Shown here in pieces: positions 9,735-19,291 of a stretch of DNA of 64,000 nucleotides; positions within the stretch are counted from its first letter, which is position 1; each line of letters starts with the position of its first letter. The notes under the pieces were generated by a model. That model worked only from the letters and a program-made list of their open reading frames with translations, made no database searches and was not told where the DNA came from. The translations under genes and the position numbers were made by a program. The stretch comes from Methylococcaceae bacterium UBA6146. GTDB lineage: Bacteria > Pseudomonadota > Gammaproteobacteria > Methylococcales > Methylomonadaceae. Location of the stretch: positions 272,132 to 336,131 of the forward strand of contig DIUY01000011.1 of assembly GCA_002422395.1 (NCBI GenBank). The letters run 5' to 3'.

Positions 9735-10327
9735 TCTTTGAGTCAGTCTAGGCATTTGTTATGTTGCAGGATGTTAAACGTACCGTCCACATGATCCACT
9801 TCACAGCTTAGGAGGCTGTCGTCATCTTCGTGGTTTTGGCGGTATTGGCTGACAACTTGGGTGAACAGGTCTTTGATTTTTTGGAATCTTTAATAGAGCC
9901 AGAAAAGGCGACGGCGCGGCGCATGTCCATTCCCGCAAGGTTTGCGATAGCAGGGATATGGACGGCACGAGGAATAAGAACGTGCCGTGGTCGGGTGTGA
10001 GCTGTTCGGCGATTTTTAAGGCTGTGAAGGTTTTGCCCGTGCCACACGCCATAATCAATTTGCCACGGTTGGCGGCTTGGAATCCCGTTTCGACTTTTTC
10101 CTGCGCGGTTTTTTGGTGTGGCCTTAAGATTTTTTTAGGCTTAAATTTGATGTCTTGCGGACGGTTCAGACTGAATTGTGACCAGTCCACGGGGCTGTCG
10201 GCCAAATCTTGCACCCGTAGGCGGTTGACGGGGATTTGCTGGTTTTCCAGTGCGGTTTCGGCGTGTTTGCTCCATTTGTCGGTGGTGGAGACAATCAAGC
10301 GGCTGGTAAAGGCTTTTTCTCCTTTGT
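9735..10327 (-). pseudogene. N-terminal remnant of a type ISP-like restriction helicase
   Basis: The upper part, in frame with the integrase fragment, reads LIVSTTDKWSKHAETAL, then LRVQDLADSPVDWSQF, then ILRPHQKTAQEKVETGF and the Walker A segment LIMACGTGKTFTALKIAE, then FLFLVPSISLLSQTLREW. This is the start of the helicase domain of type ISP-like enzymes. Homology then moves to another frame near 9890 and ends with a DHVDGTF-like segment near 9775-9800. The helicase core after this point is gone. Confidence 0.75.
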
Positions 10328-10571
10328 CGGAATGGAAGCCTTGTTCATGCAATAGGGTACTGGCGGTGGTGCGGAATCCGTGGGCGGTGTGTTGGCCTTG
10401 GTAGCCCATGCGCCGGATTGCCGCGCCTATGGATTCGCGGCTTATGTGCTTTTCGCCGCTAGTGCCTTGGTTGCTGGCAAAGACATATTGTTGGTTTCCG
10501 GTTAGTGGGTGAATATCCCTAAGCAAGGCAACGGCTTGGGAGCTAAACGGCACGATATGCGCTTCCTTCAT
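10328..10571 (-). pseudogene. Tyrosine integrase remnant fused to helicase remnant
   Basis: About 81 residues resembling the catalytic domain of P4-type phage integrases: HIVPFSSQAVALLRDI, then YVFASN, ESIGAAIRRMGY and the box II AHGFRTTASTLLHEQGF, which contains the H-x-x-R pair. The catalytic Tyr region and the N-terminal DNA-binding domain are absent, and the frame runs straight into the helicase fragment. It sits about 100 bp from the 3' end of tRNA-Ser, the usual place for such an integrase. Confidence 0.75.
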
Positions 10572-10670
10572 TTTCTTTTGTGCTGGCTATGCGCCATTCC
10601 GCAAAAAAAACCGCTAAGCCTTGCAACTTGCGGGTTTTTGTACTTCGTTGGGTCTTGTTAAACCCTTGTT

Positions 10671-10758
10671 TGGCGGAGAAAGAGGGATTCGAACCCTCGA
10701 TACGTTGCCGTATACACACTTTCCAGGCGTGCGCCTTCGACCGCTCGGCCATCTCTCC
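10671..10758 (-). tRNA. tRNA-Ser (anticodon GGA)
   Basis: On the minus strand the gene begins GGAGAGATGGCCGAGCGG and ends TTCTCCGCCA. The 7-bp acceptor stem pairs GGAGAGA with TTTCTCC (one G-T pair), with discriminator G and an encoded CCA. The anticodon loop is CTGGAAA, giving GGA. The long variable arm (TATACGGCAACGTA) is typical of serine tRNAs, and the T loop GGTTCGAATCC is canonical. It served as the probable attachment site of the decayed element downstream. Confidence 0.96.
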
Positions 10759-10840
10759 TAATTTGTCACTCCACAGAACTGCGGAAAGCCAGAAAGCATA
10801 ATGTAGTTTTGCTTTTGTTGCAATGGCTTATGCGTTATTT

Positions 10841-12742
10841 TTATTCGCCGGACGCTTCCAGTTCATCCCAGCGTTGATAAGCCTGCGCCAAGTTGGCTTC
10901 GGTTTGCTCCAGTTCCGCCAAGGTTTTGCCGATGATGGATTGGTCTTGCTTGTAAAAACTGGATGCGCTGACTTGTTGGGTCAATTCGGCTTGCTTGGAT
11001 TCCAGCCCGTCAATCAGGGCGGGCAAGTTGTCGAGTTCCTGTTGGTCCTTAAAGCTGAGCTTTTTCTTTTTTGGCGTCGGGGCTTCTGTGGCTGGCTTGT
11101 CCTGTTTTTGCGTCCCCGCTGTTTTCTTGGTGGCTTCGACGGGTTTTTGTTGCTTGCTGTAGTCGAGCCAATCGCTGTAACCACCGACAAATTCCAGCAC
11201 TGTGCCGCTGCCATCGAGCACAAACACGGTGGTGACGACATTATCGAGAAAGGCACGGTCATGGCTGACTAGCAACAAAGTGCCGTCGTAATTGACCAGT
11301 TTTTCTTCCAACAATTCCAGCGTTTCCAAGTCCAAGTCGTTGGTGGGTTCGTCCATTACGATGAGGTTGGCGGGTTTGGTGAACAGCCGTGCCAGTAACA
11401 GGCGATTTTTTTCCCCGCCCGACAAGCTTTTTACCGGCGAACGTGCCCGTGCGGGGGCAAACAAGAAGTCGCCCAAGTAAGACATCACATGGCGTTTGTT
11501 GCCGGCGATTTCGATAAAATCACTGCCGTTGCCGACTGTCTCGGCAACGGTTAGCTCAGGGTCGAGCTGGTCACGCAATTGGTCAAAATAGGCGATTTCC
11601 AGGCGGGTGCCTTGCTCAACCGTGCCGCTGGTCGGCTCCAGTTGTTTCAGCAACAATTTTAGCAAGGTCGATTTTCCGGCCCCGTTGGCGCCAATCAAAC
11701 CGATTTTGTCGCCACGCTGGATCAGTGTGGAAAAGTTGTTGATGATGGTTTTGTCTTGATAGGCGAAGGAAATGCCGTTGACTTCGATGACTTTTTTGCC
11801 GGAAGCGTCGCCACGTCCTAGCGTCAGTCGGCTGGTGCCTTGTTGCTCGCGGCGTTGGGCGCGTTCGTTGCGCAACTTTTCTAAGGCCCGGACACGGCCT
11901 TCGTTGCGGGTGCGGCGGGCCTTGACGCCTTGGCGTATCCAGGCTTCTTCGTCGGCGAGTTTTTTGTCGAACTCGGCGTTTTGGTTGGCCTCATCTTCCA
12001 GTGCGGCGGCTTTGCGGCGCAGATAATCGTCGTAAGTCCCTTGCCAGGACACCAAGTTGCCGCGATCCAGGTCAACGATGCGGGTTGCCAGTTTTTGCAA
12101 AAAGGCCCGGTCATGGGTGACGAACAGCACCGCGCCCTGAAAATTAAGGATCTGCTCTTCCAGCCAAGCGATGGATTCAAAATCCAGATGGTTGGTTGGT
12201 TCGTCCAACAACAGCACTTCGGGTTCTATCACCAACGCCCGTGCCAACGCGACGCGCCGTTTCCAGCCACCGGACAGCCCGTTTATTTTTAGCTCGCCGG
12301 GCAAAGCCAAACGGCTGAGCGTGGATTCGACGCGCTGCTGGAAATGCCAGCCGTTGTGTGTTTCCAGCTGGTGCTGCAAATCACCCAGCTCTTGCAGGGC
12401 TTTGTCGTCGTCATAAGCCATCGTCATGGATAGGGTGTGGTAACGGGTGATCCACTCGCCCAATTCGCCCAAACCACCCGCGACGGCATCGTAAATGGTG
12501 GCTTCGTCAGGCAATTCTGGCGCTTGTTCCAGCCACGCGAGTTTCAGTTCTGGCTGCCGCCAGATTTCGCCATGATCGGCGTAGATATTGCCGGCGATGA
12601 TTTTCATCAACGTGGATTTGCCTTCGCCGTTACGGCCTAGCAGGCCGACCCGCTCACCAGCATCGAGCTGGAAATCGGCGTTTTTTAATAAGGCGTGGGT
12701 GCCGAAGGCGATGGAAATATTGGTTAGGCGTAGTAAGGGCAT
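10841..12742 (-). CDS. uup: ABC-F ATPase Uup
   Basis: 633 residues with two ABC cassettes and no membrane domain. The first has Walker A GRNGEGKST (near 36-44), signature LSGGWKRR and Walker B LLLDEPTNHLD. The second has GANGAGKST, LSGGEKNRLLLARL and IVMDEPTNDLD. The linker between them is long and charged. A basic linker (about 540-565) leads to a C-terminal coiled-coil domain, the hallmark of Uup among ABC-F proteins. Uup acts on ribosomes or DNA and affects precise transposon excision. Stand-alone gene. Confidence 0.9.
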   Translation of the reverse strand: MPLLRLTNISIAFGTHALLKNADFQLDAGERVGLLGRNGEGKSTLMKIIAGNIYADHGEIWRQPELKLAWLEQAPELPDEATIYDAVAGGLGELGEWITRYHTLSMTMAYDDDKALQELGDLQHQLETHNGWHFQQRVESTLSRLALPGELKINGLSGGWKRRVALARALVIEPEVLLLDEPTNHLDFESIAWLEEQILNFQGAVLFVTHDRAFLQKLATRIVDLDRGNLVSWQGTYDDYLRRKAAALEDEANQNAEFDKKLADEEAWIRQGVKARRTRNEGRVRALEKLRNERAQRREQQGTSRLTLGRGDASGKKVIEVNGISFAYQDKTIINNFSTLIQRGDKIGLIGANGAGKSTLLKLLLKQLEPTSGTVEQGTRLEIAYFDQLRDQLDPELTVAETVGNGSDFIEIAGNKRHVMSYLGDFLFAPARARSPVKSLSGGEKNRLLLARLFTKPANLIVMDEPTNDLDLETLELLEEKLVNYDGTLLLVSHDRAFLDNVVTTVFVLDGSGTVLEFVGGYSDWLDYSKQQKPVEATKKTAGTQKQDKPATEAPTPKKKKLSFKDQQELDNLPALIDGLESKQAELTQQVSASSFYKQDQSIIGKTLAELEQTEANLAQAYQRWDELEASGE

Positions 12743-12920
12743 GAGGGGGTTACTGTTGAAGCAAATAATCTACCATTATAGCCGGTTAAATTGGTCTGCG
12801 ATTAGTCTAGTGATTAACTTTGAGGCAAAAACAACTTTTATTTATGGGGACGAGGAATGAATCACTACGTTTAGAAAAGGCCAATGCCGCTATCAATACG
12901 TTCATTTCATGAACAATAAG

Positions 12921-13388
12921 CTATTGTTCATGATATTGATTTCTATACCAGTGCTCAGTTTTAGCGATGATTGATTGTATCTTTATCGATATTTCTTTGC
13001 ATTTTTCTGTGTGTTGTTCGCCCGGCCTATGCTGGATTGATTCAAAATCACCACCAGTAATCGTGTCGTATAAGTCGTAGAAATCATTTGTTAAGTCTAT
13101 TTTATTTTCTGGCTTGTTAAGCCACGCAACCAATCTATCGCACTCGTTGATGTGATTGTGAATATCAACGCAAAGACGCTTAGAATTAGCATCGTTTTTG
13201 GCAGGAAAATAGTAGTCATTAGCTGCGTTTCTAAGTAAATTGACCGATTCCAATAATTTGTCTACTTCAGCTCGTATTTCTTTGCGATTTTCTTTCAGAT
13301 CATCTCGTTGCTTAGTTAATCTGTGACTGATAAAAACAGCGATTATGGTTATTACCCAACCAATCCCAGCAAATTCACAAGAAGGCAT
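12921..13388 (-). CDS. Membrane-anchored coiled-coil protein, unknown function
   Basis: 155 residues. One membrane segment is near residues 8-22 (IGWVITIIAVFISH). A charged helix likely to form a coiled coil (TKQRDDLKENRKEIRAEVD) and a mostly helical soluble domain follow. No catalytic motif. It follows the STAS-like gene by 5 bp on the same strand and is the last gene of the GHKL/STAS operon, which would suit an output or sensor at the membrane. This role is inference. Confidence 0.6.
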   Translation of the reverse strand: MPSCEFAGIGWVITIIAVFISHRLTKQRDDLKENRKEIRAEVDKLLESVNLLRNAANDYYFPAKNDANSKRLCVDIHNHINECDRLVAWLNKPENKIDLTNDFYDLYDTITGGDFESIQHRPGEQHTEKCKEISIKIQSIIAKTEHWYRNQYHEQ

Positions 13389-13393
13389 GATGC

Positions 13394-13729
13394 TTACCGA
13401 CGTTTATTTTTTCTTTCTTGAGCATTTTCAAGATACTTCCATATCCTGTTTGGATACAAAGTACGGGAGCTGGTAATCTGTAATTTTGCTTTAATGTCTG
13501 ATAATGTCATGTCTTTCTCCCTGATTAACCCACCGAATGCTTCTTCTAAAAAAGAAGAGCCGTAACCCAAGGTTCCATCCAAGTTTATAGTGACTAAGTC
13601 ATTATTTAATAAGGCGGGGAGTAAGATATCATCTCTAAATCGCTCGCCTGAATAGCTGCCATCAGTTACATATCTACCTGCTGGGGTTTCAGTAAATTCT
13701 TTTGCAATTACAATTGTTTTAGTCTTCAT
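13394..13729 (-). CDS. STAS-like (DUF4325) domain protein
   Basis: 111 residues from the ATG at 13729. This start gives only an 11-bp overlap with the ATPase gene; an upstream start would give 53 bp. The sequence has GRYVTDGSYSGERFRDDILLP and INLDGTLGYGSSFLEEAFGGL, the signature of the DUF4325/STAS-like family. These proteins resemble anti-sigma factor antagonists and are usually paired with a GHKL-type ATPase, as here. Confidence 0.75.
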   Translation of the reverse strand: MKTKTIVIAKEFTETPAGRYVTDGSYSGERFRDDILLPALLNNDLVTINLDGTLGYGSSFLEEAFGGLIREKDMTLSDIKAKLQITSSRTLYPNRIWKYLENAQERKNKRR

Positions 13730-14606
13730 TGTTGCGTTCCACCGGAATTTGCCATTGAACGATTGTTCCATTTATTCCATTTGGATAATCTTTTCGAGAC
13801 ACTTGTTTGTTAGATGAGCTGTAATTGAAAGCACCTTTTGCACTAAAAATTCTAAACCCGCCAATTTCATTAGTTTTCACGAATTCCAACATATCCTTAA
13901 GGCCATGGCCTCTATGTGACAGTTGGGTGCTTGAACGGTTGCTGCCGGTCGCAACTTCAATTAGAACGGTATCACGGCGGTTTTTTATTCTATGCAAAGT
14001 TGATGCCATGCGTTCTTTCAACTCTGGTTTCCTTCTCAGGGACTTAGGTATGCCAATGCCTAAATCACAAATTGCAATTTCCAATAAGCTATTCTTATTT
14101 TGGGCAAACATCCACCACTTTTTAGGTTTTGTGCCTTCATAAGCGTGTTGAATAGTATTGGTCACCGCTTCGGACATGCTTTCAAACAAACCAGATTGAA
14201 TATCTTCATTAAAATTGATACTTTGGATCAATTCCTTAAATTTACTAACATCATCAGTTGAAATCCCGTTAACGTAATGCCAGTAGCGAACATTATCAGC
14301 AGTAATGATTTTACGACATTCGGTTTTACCCAATAGTTTTAAAAAACCAATATGCTGGAACAATTGTTCTACAACATCGTCTCTTGGATAGCCGCAACTT
14401 ATTGTTTTTGGGTAGGTTTCAAGCAATGATTCGATATTGGATACCGCATATAACATACCACAAGGGTGCAATCTCTTTGTTTTGTTAAATATCAAATGAA
14501 CTTTAAACCCTTTTTTTAGATTTTCTTTAATCGTATTCAAAAATATAATTAACTGATTTCTATTATCTTTTTCAATTAGACTAAACGATTCAGGAGATCC
14601 AATCAT
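13719..14606 (-). CDS. GHKL-type ATP-binding protein with N-terminal regulatory domain
   Basis: 295 residues. The C-terminal half has the GHKL (HATPase) motifs: N-box E-A-V-T-N-x-x-x-H near 146-154, G1 DLGIGIP at 181-187, and G2 HRGHGLKDM at 231-239. Residues 1-115 look like an alpha/beta STAS-type domain (KVHLIFNKTKRLHP). No histidine-phosphoacceptor domain is seen. It is probably a switch kinase of the SpoIIAB style rather than a classical sensor kinase. It overlaps the STAS-like gene downstream. Confidence 0.75.
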   Translation of the reverse strand: MIGSPESFSLIEKDNRNQLIIFLNTIKENLKKGFKVHLIFNKTKRLHPCGMLYAVSNIESLLETYPKTISCGYPRDDVVEQLFQHIGFLKLLGKTECRKIITADNVRYWHYVNGISTDDVSKFKELIQSINFNEDIQSGLFESMSEAVTNTIQHAYEGTKPKKWWMFAQNKNSLLEIAICDLGIGIPKSLRRKPELKERMASTLHRIKNRRDTVLIEVATGSNRSSTQLSHRGHGLKDMLEFVKTNEIGGFRIFSAKGAFNYSSSNKQVSRKDYPNGINGTIVQWQIPVERNNED

Positions 14607-14622
14607 GATTTTTCTGTGATGT

Positions 14623-14931
14623 TTAGAAGATTTTTTTGGCTGCTTCCTTGTCTTTTTTCAATACCTTTTTTCGCGTTGTTTTAGGTGGCGTATCTTTTGT
14701 TTTATAGATAGCTTCTTCATTTATCCAGGTGCGAAAAAAGGTGCGCCATCCGCGCACTACCGTTAAAAGGAACAACAATCGAAGCGCAGAGCAAGGTTTG
14801 TGTTGCAAATCCGTTACCGCATCGTCACCCACCGCGATTGCTTCATTAACTGACCATTTGATAACGTAATGTCCAAGTTTGCGTTTACGCTCCAAGGTAT
14901 TTTTCTCGTTCCCAAGCTCCAGCTTATCCAC
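14623..14931 (-). CDS. Small basic hypothetical protein
   Basis: 102 codons from a GTG. The first 8 codons lie in a palindrome-like sequence (agctggagcttgggaacg), so the true start may be further in. The C-terminus is very lysine-rich (TTRKKVLKKDKEAAKK). It ends 16 bp before the GHKL gene on the same strand and could be the first gene of that operon. No homology recognised; coding status uncertain. Confidence 0.35.
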   Translation of the reverse strand: MDKLELGNEKNTLERKRKLGHYVIKWSVNEAIAVGDDAVTDLQHKPCSALRLLFLLTVVRGWRTFFRTWINEEAIYKTKDTPPKTTRKKVLKKDKEAAKKIF

Positions 14932-15063
14932 AGGGCATAAATGAGAATGCCGTTTAGGAGGTCTAGCTTCCTATGATTCTAGAAGCCAGAGCTTCTGAGA
15001 CTAGCCAGAACTTGGGAATCAGCGAATAGCTGGTAGGTAGGCGCTCGTTGCTACAGGCAGTTT

Positions 15064-16644
15064 TTACAACTCCCTAGTCGAACTAAACTTAATATCCGGC
15101 CAGCGCTCTTCAGTCAGTTGTAAATTAACGCGGCTGTTGGCGACGTAGACCAGATAGCCGCCGCCGTCTTCGGCGAGGTTGTCGAAGGCTTTTTTTCTGA
15201 ATTCATCCAGTTTGGCGGGGTTGTCGGCGCTAACCCAGCGCACGGTGGAGATGGGTATGGCGTCGTAAACGCATTCGACGTTGTACTCGGCTTTTAGCCG
15301 GTACGCGGTCACGTCAAACTGCAACACGCCAACTGCGCCTAAAATAAGGTCGTTGTTTTTTAGCGGCCTAAATAGCTGTGTTGCGCCTTCTTCGGTCAAT
15401 TGCACCAAGCCTTTTTGTAGGGCTTTGGCGCGTAACGGGTCTTTTAGCACGACGCGGCGGAACAGTTCGGGTGCGAAATACGGGATACCGCCGTATTTGA
15501 GCGTCTCGCCTTGGGTGAAGGTGTCGCCGACCTGGATTGTGCCGTGGTTGTGCAGGCCAATGATGTCGCCGGGGTAGGCTTCTTCGACCGCTTTGCGGCT
15601 GTCGGCCTGGAAAGTGATGGCGTTGGCGACTTGCACGGATTTTCCGAGGCGGACATGATGGATCTTCATGCCTTTGTCGAATTTGCCGGAACAGACCCGC
15701 AAAAAGGCGATACGGTCGCGGTGCGCCGGATCCATGTTGGCTTGGACTTTAAACACAAAGCCGGTGAACTTGTCTTCTTCCGGCTCTACGATGCGCTGTT
15801 CGGCGGCACGTGGCCGAGGTGGCGGCGCGTATTCGGCGAAAGCGTCGAGCAGCTCCAAGATACCGAAATTGTTGATGGCGGAACCGAAAAACACCGGCGT
15901 CAACTCGCCTGCCAGATAAGCGTCAATGTCCAATTCATGGCTGGCGCCCTTGACCAAGTCGATTTCATCCCGCAGTTCTTGGGCTTGGTCGTCCAGCAAT
16001 TCATCCAGTTTGGGGTTGTCCAAACCTTTGATGATTTCCGCTTGGGCAATTTTGCCGCCGTGTTGGGCGCTGAACAAATGGATTTCATCCTTATACATAT
16101 GGTAGACGCCCTTAAAGCGTTTGCCCATGCCGATAGGCCAAGTCATTGGCGCACATTTTATTTTCAGCACAGTCTCGACTTCGTCCAGCAGTTCAATCGG
16201 CTCGCGGCCTTCGCGGTCAAGCTTGTTGATGAAGGTTAAAATCGGTGTGGTGCGCAGGCGGCAAACTTCCATCAGGTTGATGGTGCGTTCCTCGACGCCC
16301 TTGGCCACGTCAATGACCATCAGCGCGGAATCCACGGCGGTCAGGGTACGGTAGGTGTCTTCGGAAAAGTCTTCATGGCCTGGCGTGTCCAGCAGGTTGA
16401 TGATGGCGTTGTTATGCTCAAACTGCATGACGGATGTGGTCACCGAAATGCCCCGCTCCTTTTCCATTTCCATCCAGTCTGAGGTGGCATGGCGGGCGGC
16501 TTTGCGCCCTTTGACCGAACCGGCAAGCTGGATCGCACCGCCGAACAGCAACAGTTTTTCGGTGAGGGTGGTTTTACCCGCGTCGGGGTGGGAAATGATG
16601 GCAAAAGTGCGCCGCCGTTTAAGTTCTGAGAGTTGTTCTGACAT
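15064..16644 (-). CDS. prfC: Peptide chain release factor 3
   Basis: 526 residues starting MSEQLSEL at the ATG 16644. The open frame extends 53 codons further, but without family similarity. G1 is SHPDAGKTT (near 18-26), G3 is DTPGHEDF and G4 is NKLD, which is translational GTPase order. The C-terminal RF3 domain follows (IKFSSTREL end). It recycles RF1/RF2 from the ribosome after peptide release. Confidence 0.95.
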   Translation of the reverse strand: MSEQLSELKRRRTFAIISHPDAGKTTLTEKLLLFGGAIQLAGSVKGRKAARHATSDWMEMEKERGISVTTSVMQFEHNNAIINLLDTPGHEDFSEDTYRTLTAVDSALMVIDVAKGVEERTINLMEVCRLRTTPILTFINKLDREGREPIELLDEVETVLKIKCAPMTWPIGMGKRFKGVYHMYKDEIHLFSAQHGGKIAQAEIIKGLDNPKLDELLDDQAQELRDEIDLVKGASHELDIDAYLAGELTPVFFGSAINNFGILELLDAFAEYAPPPRPRAAEQRIVEPEEDKFTGFVFKVQANMDPAHRDRIAFLRVCSGKFDKGMKIHHVRLGKSVQVANAITFQADSRKAVEEAYPGDIIGLHNHGTIQVGDTFTQGETLKYGGIPYFAPELFRRVVLKDPLRAKALQKGLVQLTEEGATQLFRPLKNNDLILGAVGVLQFDVTAYRLKAEYNVECVYDAIPISTVRWVSADNPAKLDEFRKKAFDNLAEDGGGYLVYVANSRVNLQLTEERWPDIKFSSTREL

Positions 16645-16907
16645 GTGTCCGTTGTGCTGGCATTGCTGGTAAAGCCGCGAATTATAACTGATTATAAGGG
16701 CGCATGTGTGGTCTATATGACGGCTCGGTTGTCTTTGCCCGCATAAACTGTCACGCGATTTTAACACTTGCAAACTACACTCAGGCTGATTCGCCAAAGG
16801 CATTATGCGTGTGTTTGGCGGACACTGGCCGACATCAGCAAGGCTTCTGGCCCTGTCAAAACTGCTGTCGCTAACCCTTAAAATTTGAGCATAAAAGGTA
16901 CATATTC

Positions 16908-18656
16908 ATGAAGATACGACACATTGCAAACGCCGTCGCGTTGGCGGCTTTAGCATTCACTGGTGCGGCTTGTGCAGCTGAGAGCAGCACCGTTAAATTG
17001 AAAATTGTCGCCCTCAACGATTTCCATGGCCAATTGGAATCACCGGGCAGTCTGCGTGCTTTGCCAACAGACCCCTTTGCGACTATCCCAGTCGGTGGTG
17101 TTGATTGGGTGGCGGGCTACATCACTGACATCAAAAACAAAAACCCTAATACGGTGGTTGTTTCCGCGGGCGATTTGATTGGCGCCACACCGTTGGTTTC
17201 AGCGTTGTTCCATGATGAAGGCACTATCGAAGCGATGAACCGTGTCGGCCTTGAAATTAACGCGGTCGGCAACCACGAGTTCGACGAAGGCAAAGATGAG
17301 TTGTTGCGTATGCAAAACGGTGGTTGCCATCCGACGGATGTGAACAGCTGCCAAGGCGCGGCAGTTGGTACGCCAGTACCTTTTGAAGGCGCGTCATTTA
17401 AGTTTTTGGCTGCTAATGTCATCGACAGAAAATCAAAAAACAGCATTTTTGCGCCTTACACAATTAAGGAATATGAAGGTGTTAAGGTTGCCTTTATTGG
17501 CTTAACGCTGAAAGAGACGCCAACTATTGTGACGCCTAGCGGGGTAGCTGGATTGGGGTTTAAAGACGAAGTCCGCACAATCAATCAATTGGTGCCGCAA
17601 CTGCGTGACCAAGGCGTAAAAGCGATAGTCGTGCTGATCCATCAAGGCGGTGTCACGCCAACTTCGCAAGCGTTGTCAACTATTAACAACTGTGATGGTA
17701 ACCTTGACGGTTCGCCAATAAAAACTATTGTCAATGGCTTATCAAGCGCCGTTGACTTGGTTGTCTCAGGCCACACCCATCAGGCGTATAACTGTTTGCT
17801 TGCGACCAAAAAACCTGGCCATTTGATTCCGGTCACCAGTGCCGGCAGCCAAGGCCGGTTATTGACTGAAATTGATATGGAAATCAGAAAAATTAACGGT
17901 AGCGTCAAATCAGTTACAGCAAACAATATTGCGGTGGACAGAAACAATGCGGCGATTACGCCTAATGCCGATCTTCAGCAGATTGTTAATAATTACAAAG
18001 CGTTGGTGCAACCGATTGCAAACCGCGTTATCGGCAGCATTACCGCTGATCTGACCCGCACCCCTAGCAGCGCCGGTGAAAACGCTATGGGGGATGTGAT
18101 TGCCGATGCCCAATTGGCGGCAACTAAAGCACCTAAATTTGGCGGCGCACACGTGGCGTTCATGAATCCTGGCGGTGTACGCGCCGATATGACTTATCTT
18201 TCAAGCCTTGCGGGTGAAGGCGATGGTAATGTCACATTTGGCGAGGCTTTCACTGTGCAGCCTTTCGGCAACAGCTTAGTCACACTTAGCTTGACCGGTG
18301 CGCAAATTGAGCAATTGTTGGAACAACAATTTGTCGGCTGTCCAAATGGCCAAACATTTAACCGCATCTTGTTGCCTTCTGCGGGCTTTAATTATTCATG
18401 GAGCGCGACTGGCGCTGATTGTGACAAAGTTGATCCTGCCAGCATTTTCATTGATGGCGTGGCGGTAAACGCGGGCGACACTTATCGCGTCACTATCAAC
18501 AGCTTTTTGGCTGACGGCGGTGATAAGTTTGATGTCCTGAAACAAGGCACTAACCGGTTAGGCGGTGCGCAAGACAGCGATGCGCTGGAAGCTTACTTTA
18601 TCGCCAATTCGCCTATTGCAGTGCCTACGTTAGATAGGATCCAATTGCTGCCATAA
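16908..18656 (+). CDS. Periplasmic 5'-nucleotidase / metallophosphatase (UshA-like)
   Basis: 582 residues with a signal peptide (MKIRHIANAVALAALAFTG), likely cut at ACA|AES. The N-terminal calcineurin-like metallophosphatase domain has LNDFHGQLE (near 37), SAGDLIGATP, GNHEFDEG and VVSGHTHQAYNC, giving all the expected metal ligands. The C-terminal substrate-binding domain has MNPGGVRAD and NSFLADGGDKFDV, the nucleotide stacking region of 5'-nucleotidases. It hydrolyses extracellular nucleotides for salvage. Single gene, divergent from prfC. Confidence 0.9.
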   Translation: MKIRHIANAVALAALAFTGAACAAESSTVKLKIVALNDFHGQLESPGSLRALPTDPFATIPVGGVDWVAGYITDIKNKNPNTVVVSAGDLIGATPLVSALFHDEGTIEAMNRVGLEINAVGNHEFDEGKDELLRMQNGGCHPTDVNSCQGAAVGTPVPFEGASFKFLAANVIDRKSKNSIFAPYTIKEYEGVKVAFIGLTLKETPTIVTPSGVAGLGFKDEVRTINQLVPQLRDQGVKAIVVLIHQGGVTPTSQALSTINNCDGNLDGSPIKTIVNGLSSAVDLVVSGHTHQAYNCLLATKKPGHLIPVTSAGSQGRLLTEIDMEIRKINGSVKSVTANNIAVDRNNAAITPNADLQQIVNNYKALVQPIANRVIGSITADLTRTPSSAGENAMGDVIADAQLAATKAPKFGGAHVAFMNPGGVRADMTYLSSLAGEGDGNVTFGEAFTVQPFGNSLVTLSLTGAQIEQLLEQQFVGCPNGQTFNRILLPSAGFNYSWSATGADCDKVDPASIFIDGVAVNAGDTYRVTINSFLADGGDKFDVLKQGTNRLGGAQDSDALEAYFIANSPIAVPTLDRIQLLP

Positions 18657-19291
18657 CGGCAAGCAATCCCCTTAAATTTGTTGGCGCCGTAGGGGTGGCC
18701 ATGGGGTCGCCCCTACCATGCCCTTAAAGGGGTAAGGATCTTCTGTTAATGATAAGGGGTTGTGAAAAACTTCAAGATTCCTGGTGGACGGCAATCCCTA
18801 TCGCCTTAAAACCCAAAAATTAAAGGGTCAAGCGGCGGTGTCAAAAAGCCCGCCGGATAGACAACCAAAACCAACAGGCAAGCTCTGGCGCACAGAATTG
18901 CCGCCTCACTTTTAGCCCCTCCATACGGTCACGTTGGCGGGGGCTATCTAAAAGCCAGCGATGCCATCACACATGGGACGTTAGCCGTTTTCCCTTCAGC
19001 CGGGCATTGGCTTTTGCTTGGCAATGTCAACATAAGTGATTATGAATAAGTTTTTCGGCATAAAACGACTGCGCGTCCTTTGAGGACGGGCAGTCGTAGC
19101 CCTAAAATTTTTGCGTATGCACTTACAACTTAAAGCAGGGTGTTATAGTTGGCCTGCGCTGTCCGCACGTCATGTGGCAATGGCGGCTTTGTTTTTTTTA
19201 TACCCACCTGCAATGGGGTTGACGAATTTATCTTACATGGCATTATCAAGGGGATTTTTACTACCGTTGCGTATAGCACACAGGATTATTC
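18657..19291. other. Intergenic region with repeats upstream of acs
   Basis: No supportable gene. It holds a palindrome at about 18687-18716 (cgtagggg...gcccctacc) and the hairpin repeat at 19034-19125. The rest is featureless to me. An open frame at 19111-19470 overlaps the start of acs in another frame and has no coding character. Confidence 0.5.
19034..19125 (+). repeat. Hairpin repeat, copy A
   Basis: Begins aagtgattatgaataag and ends near gcacttac, so the ends aagtg/cactt are inverted. An inner inverted pair (cgactgcgcgtcc / ggacgggcagtcg) makes a hairpin. A second copy with the same ends and core, plus an extra insert in the loop, lies at 52405-52515. A short piece lies inverted at 2232-2253. 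Confidence 0.8.

Noticed and set aside
10543..10752. 69-codon minus-strand frame containing RIEGSNPSFSAK
   Set aside because: It runs through tRNA-Ser; this peptide is a well-known false translation of tRNA genes.
6083..10758. Attachment-site duplication marking the far end of the tRNA-Ser element
   Set aside because: I found no second copy of the tRNA 3' end in the window by eye, so element limits cannot be stated.
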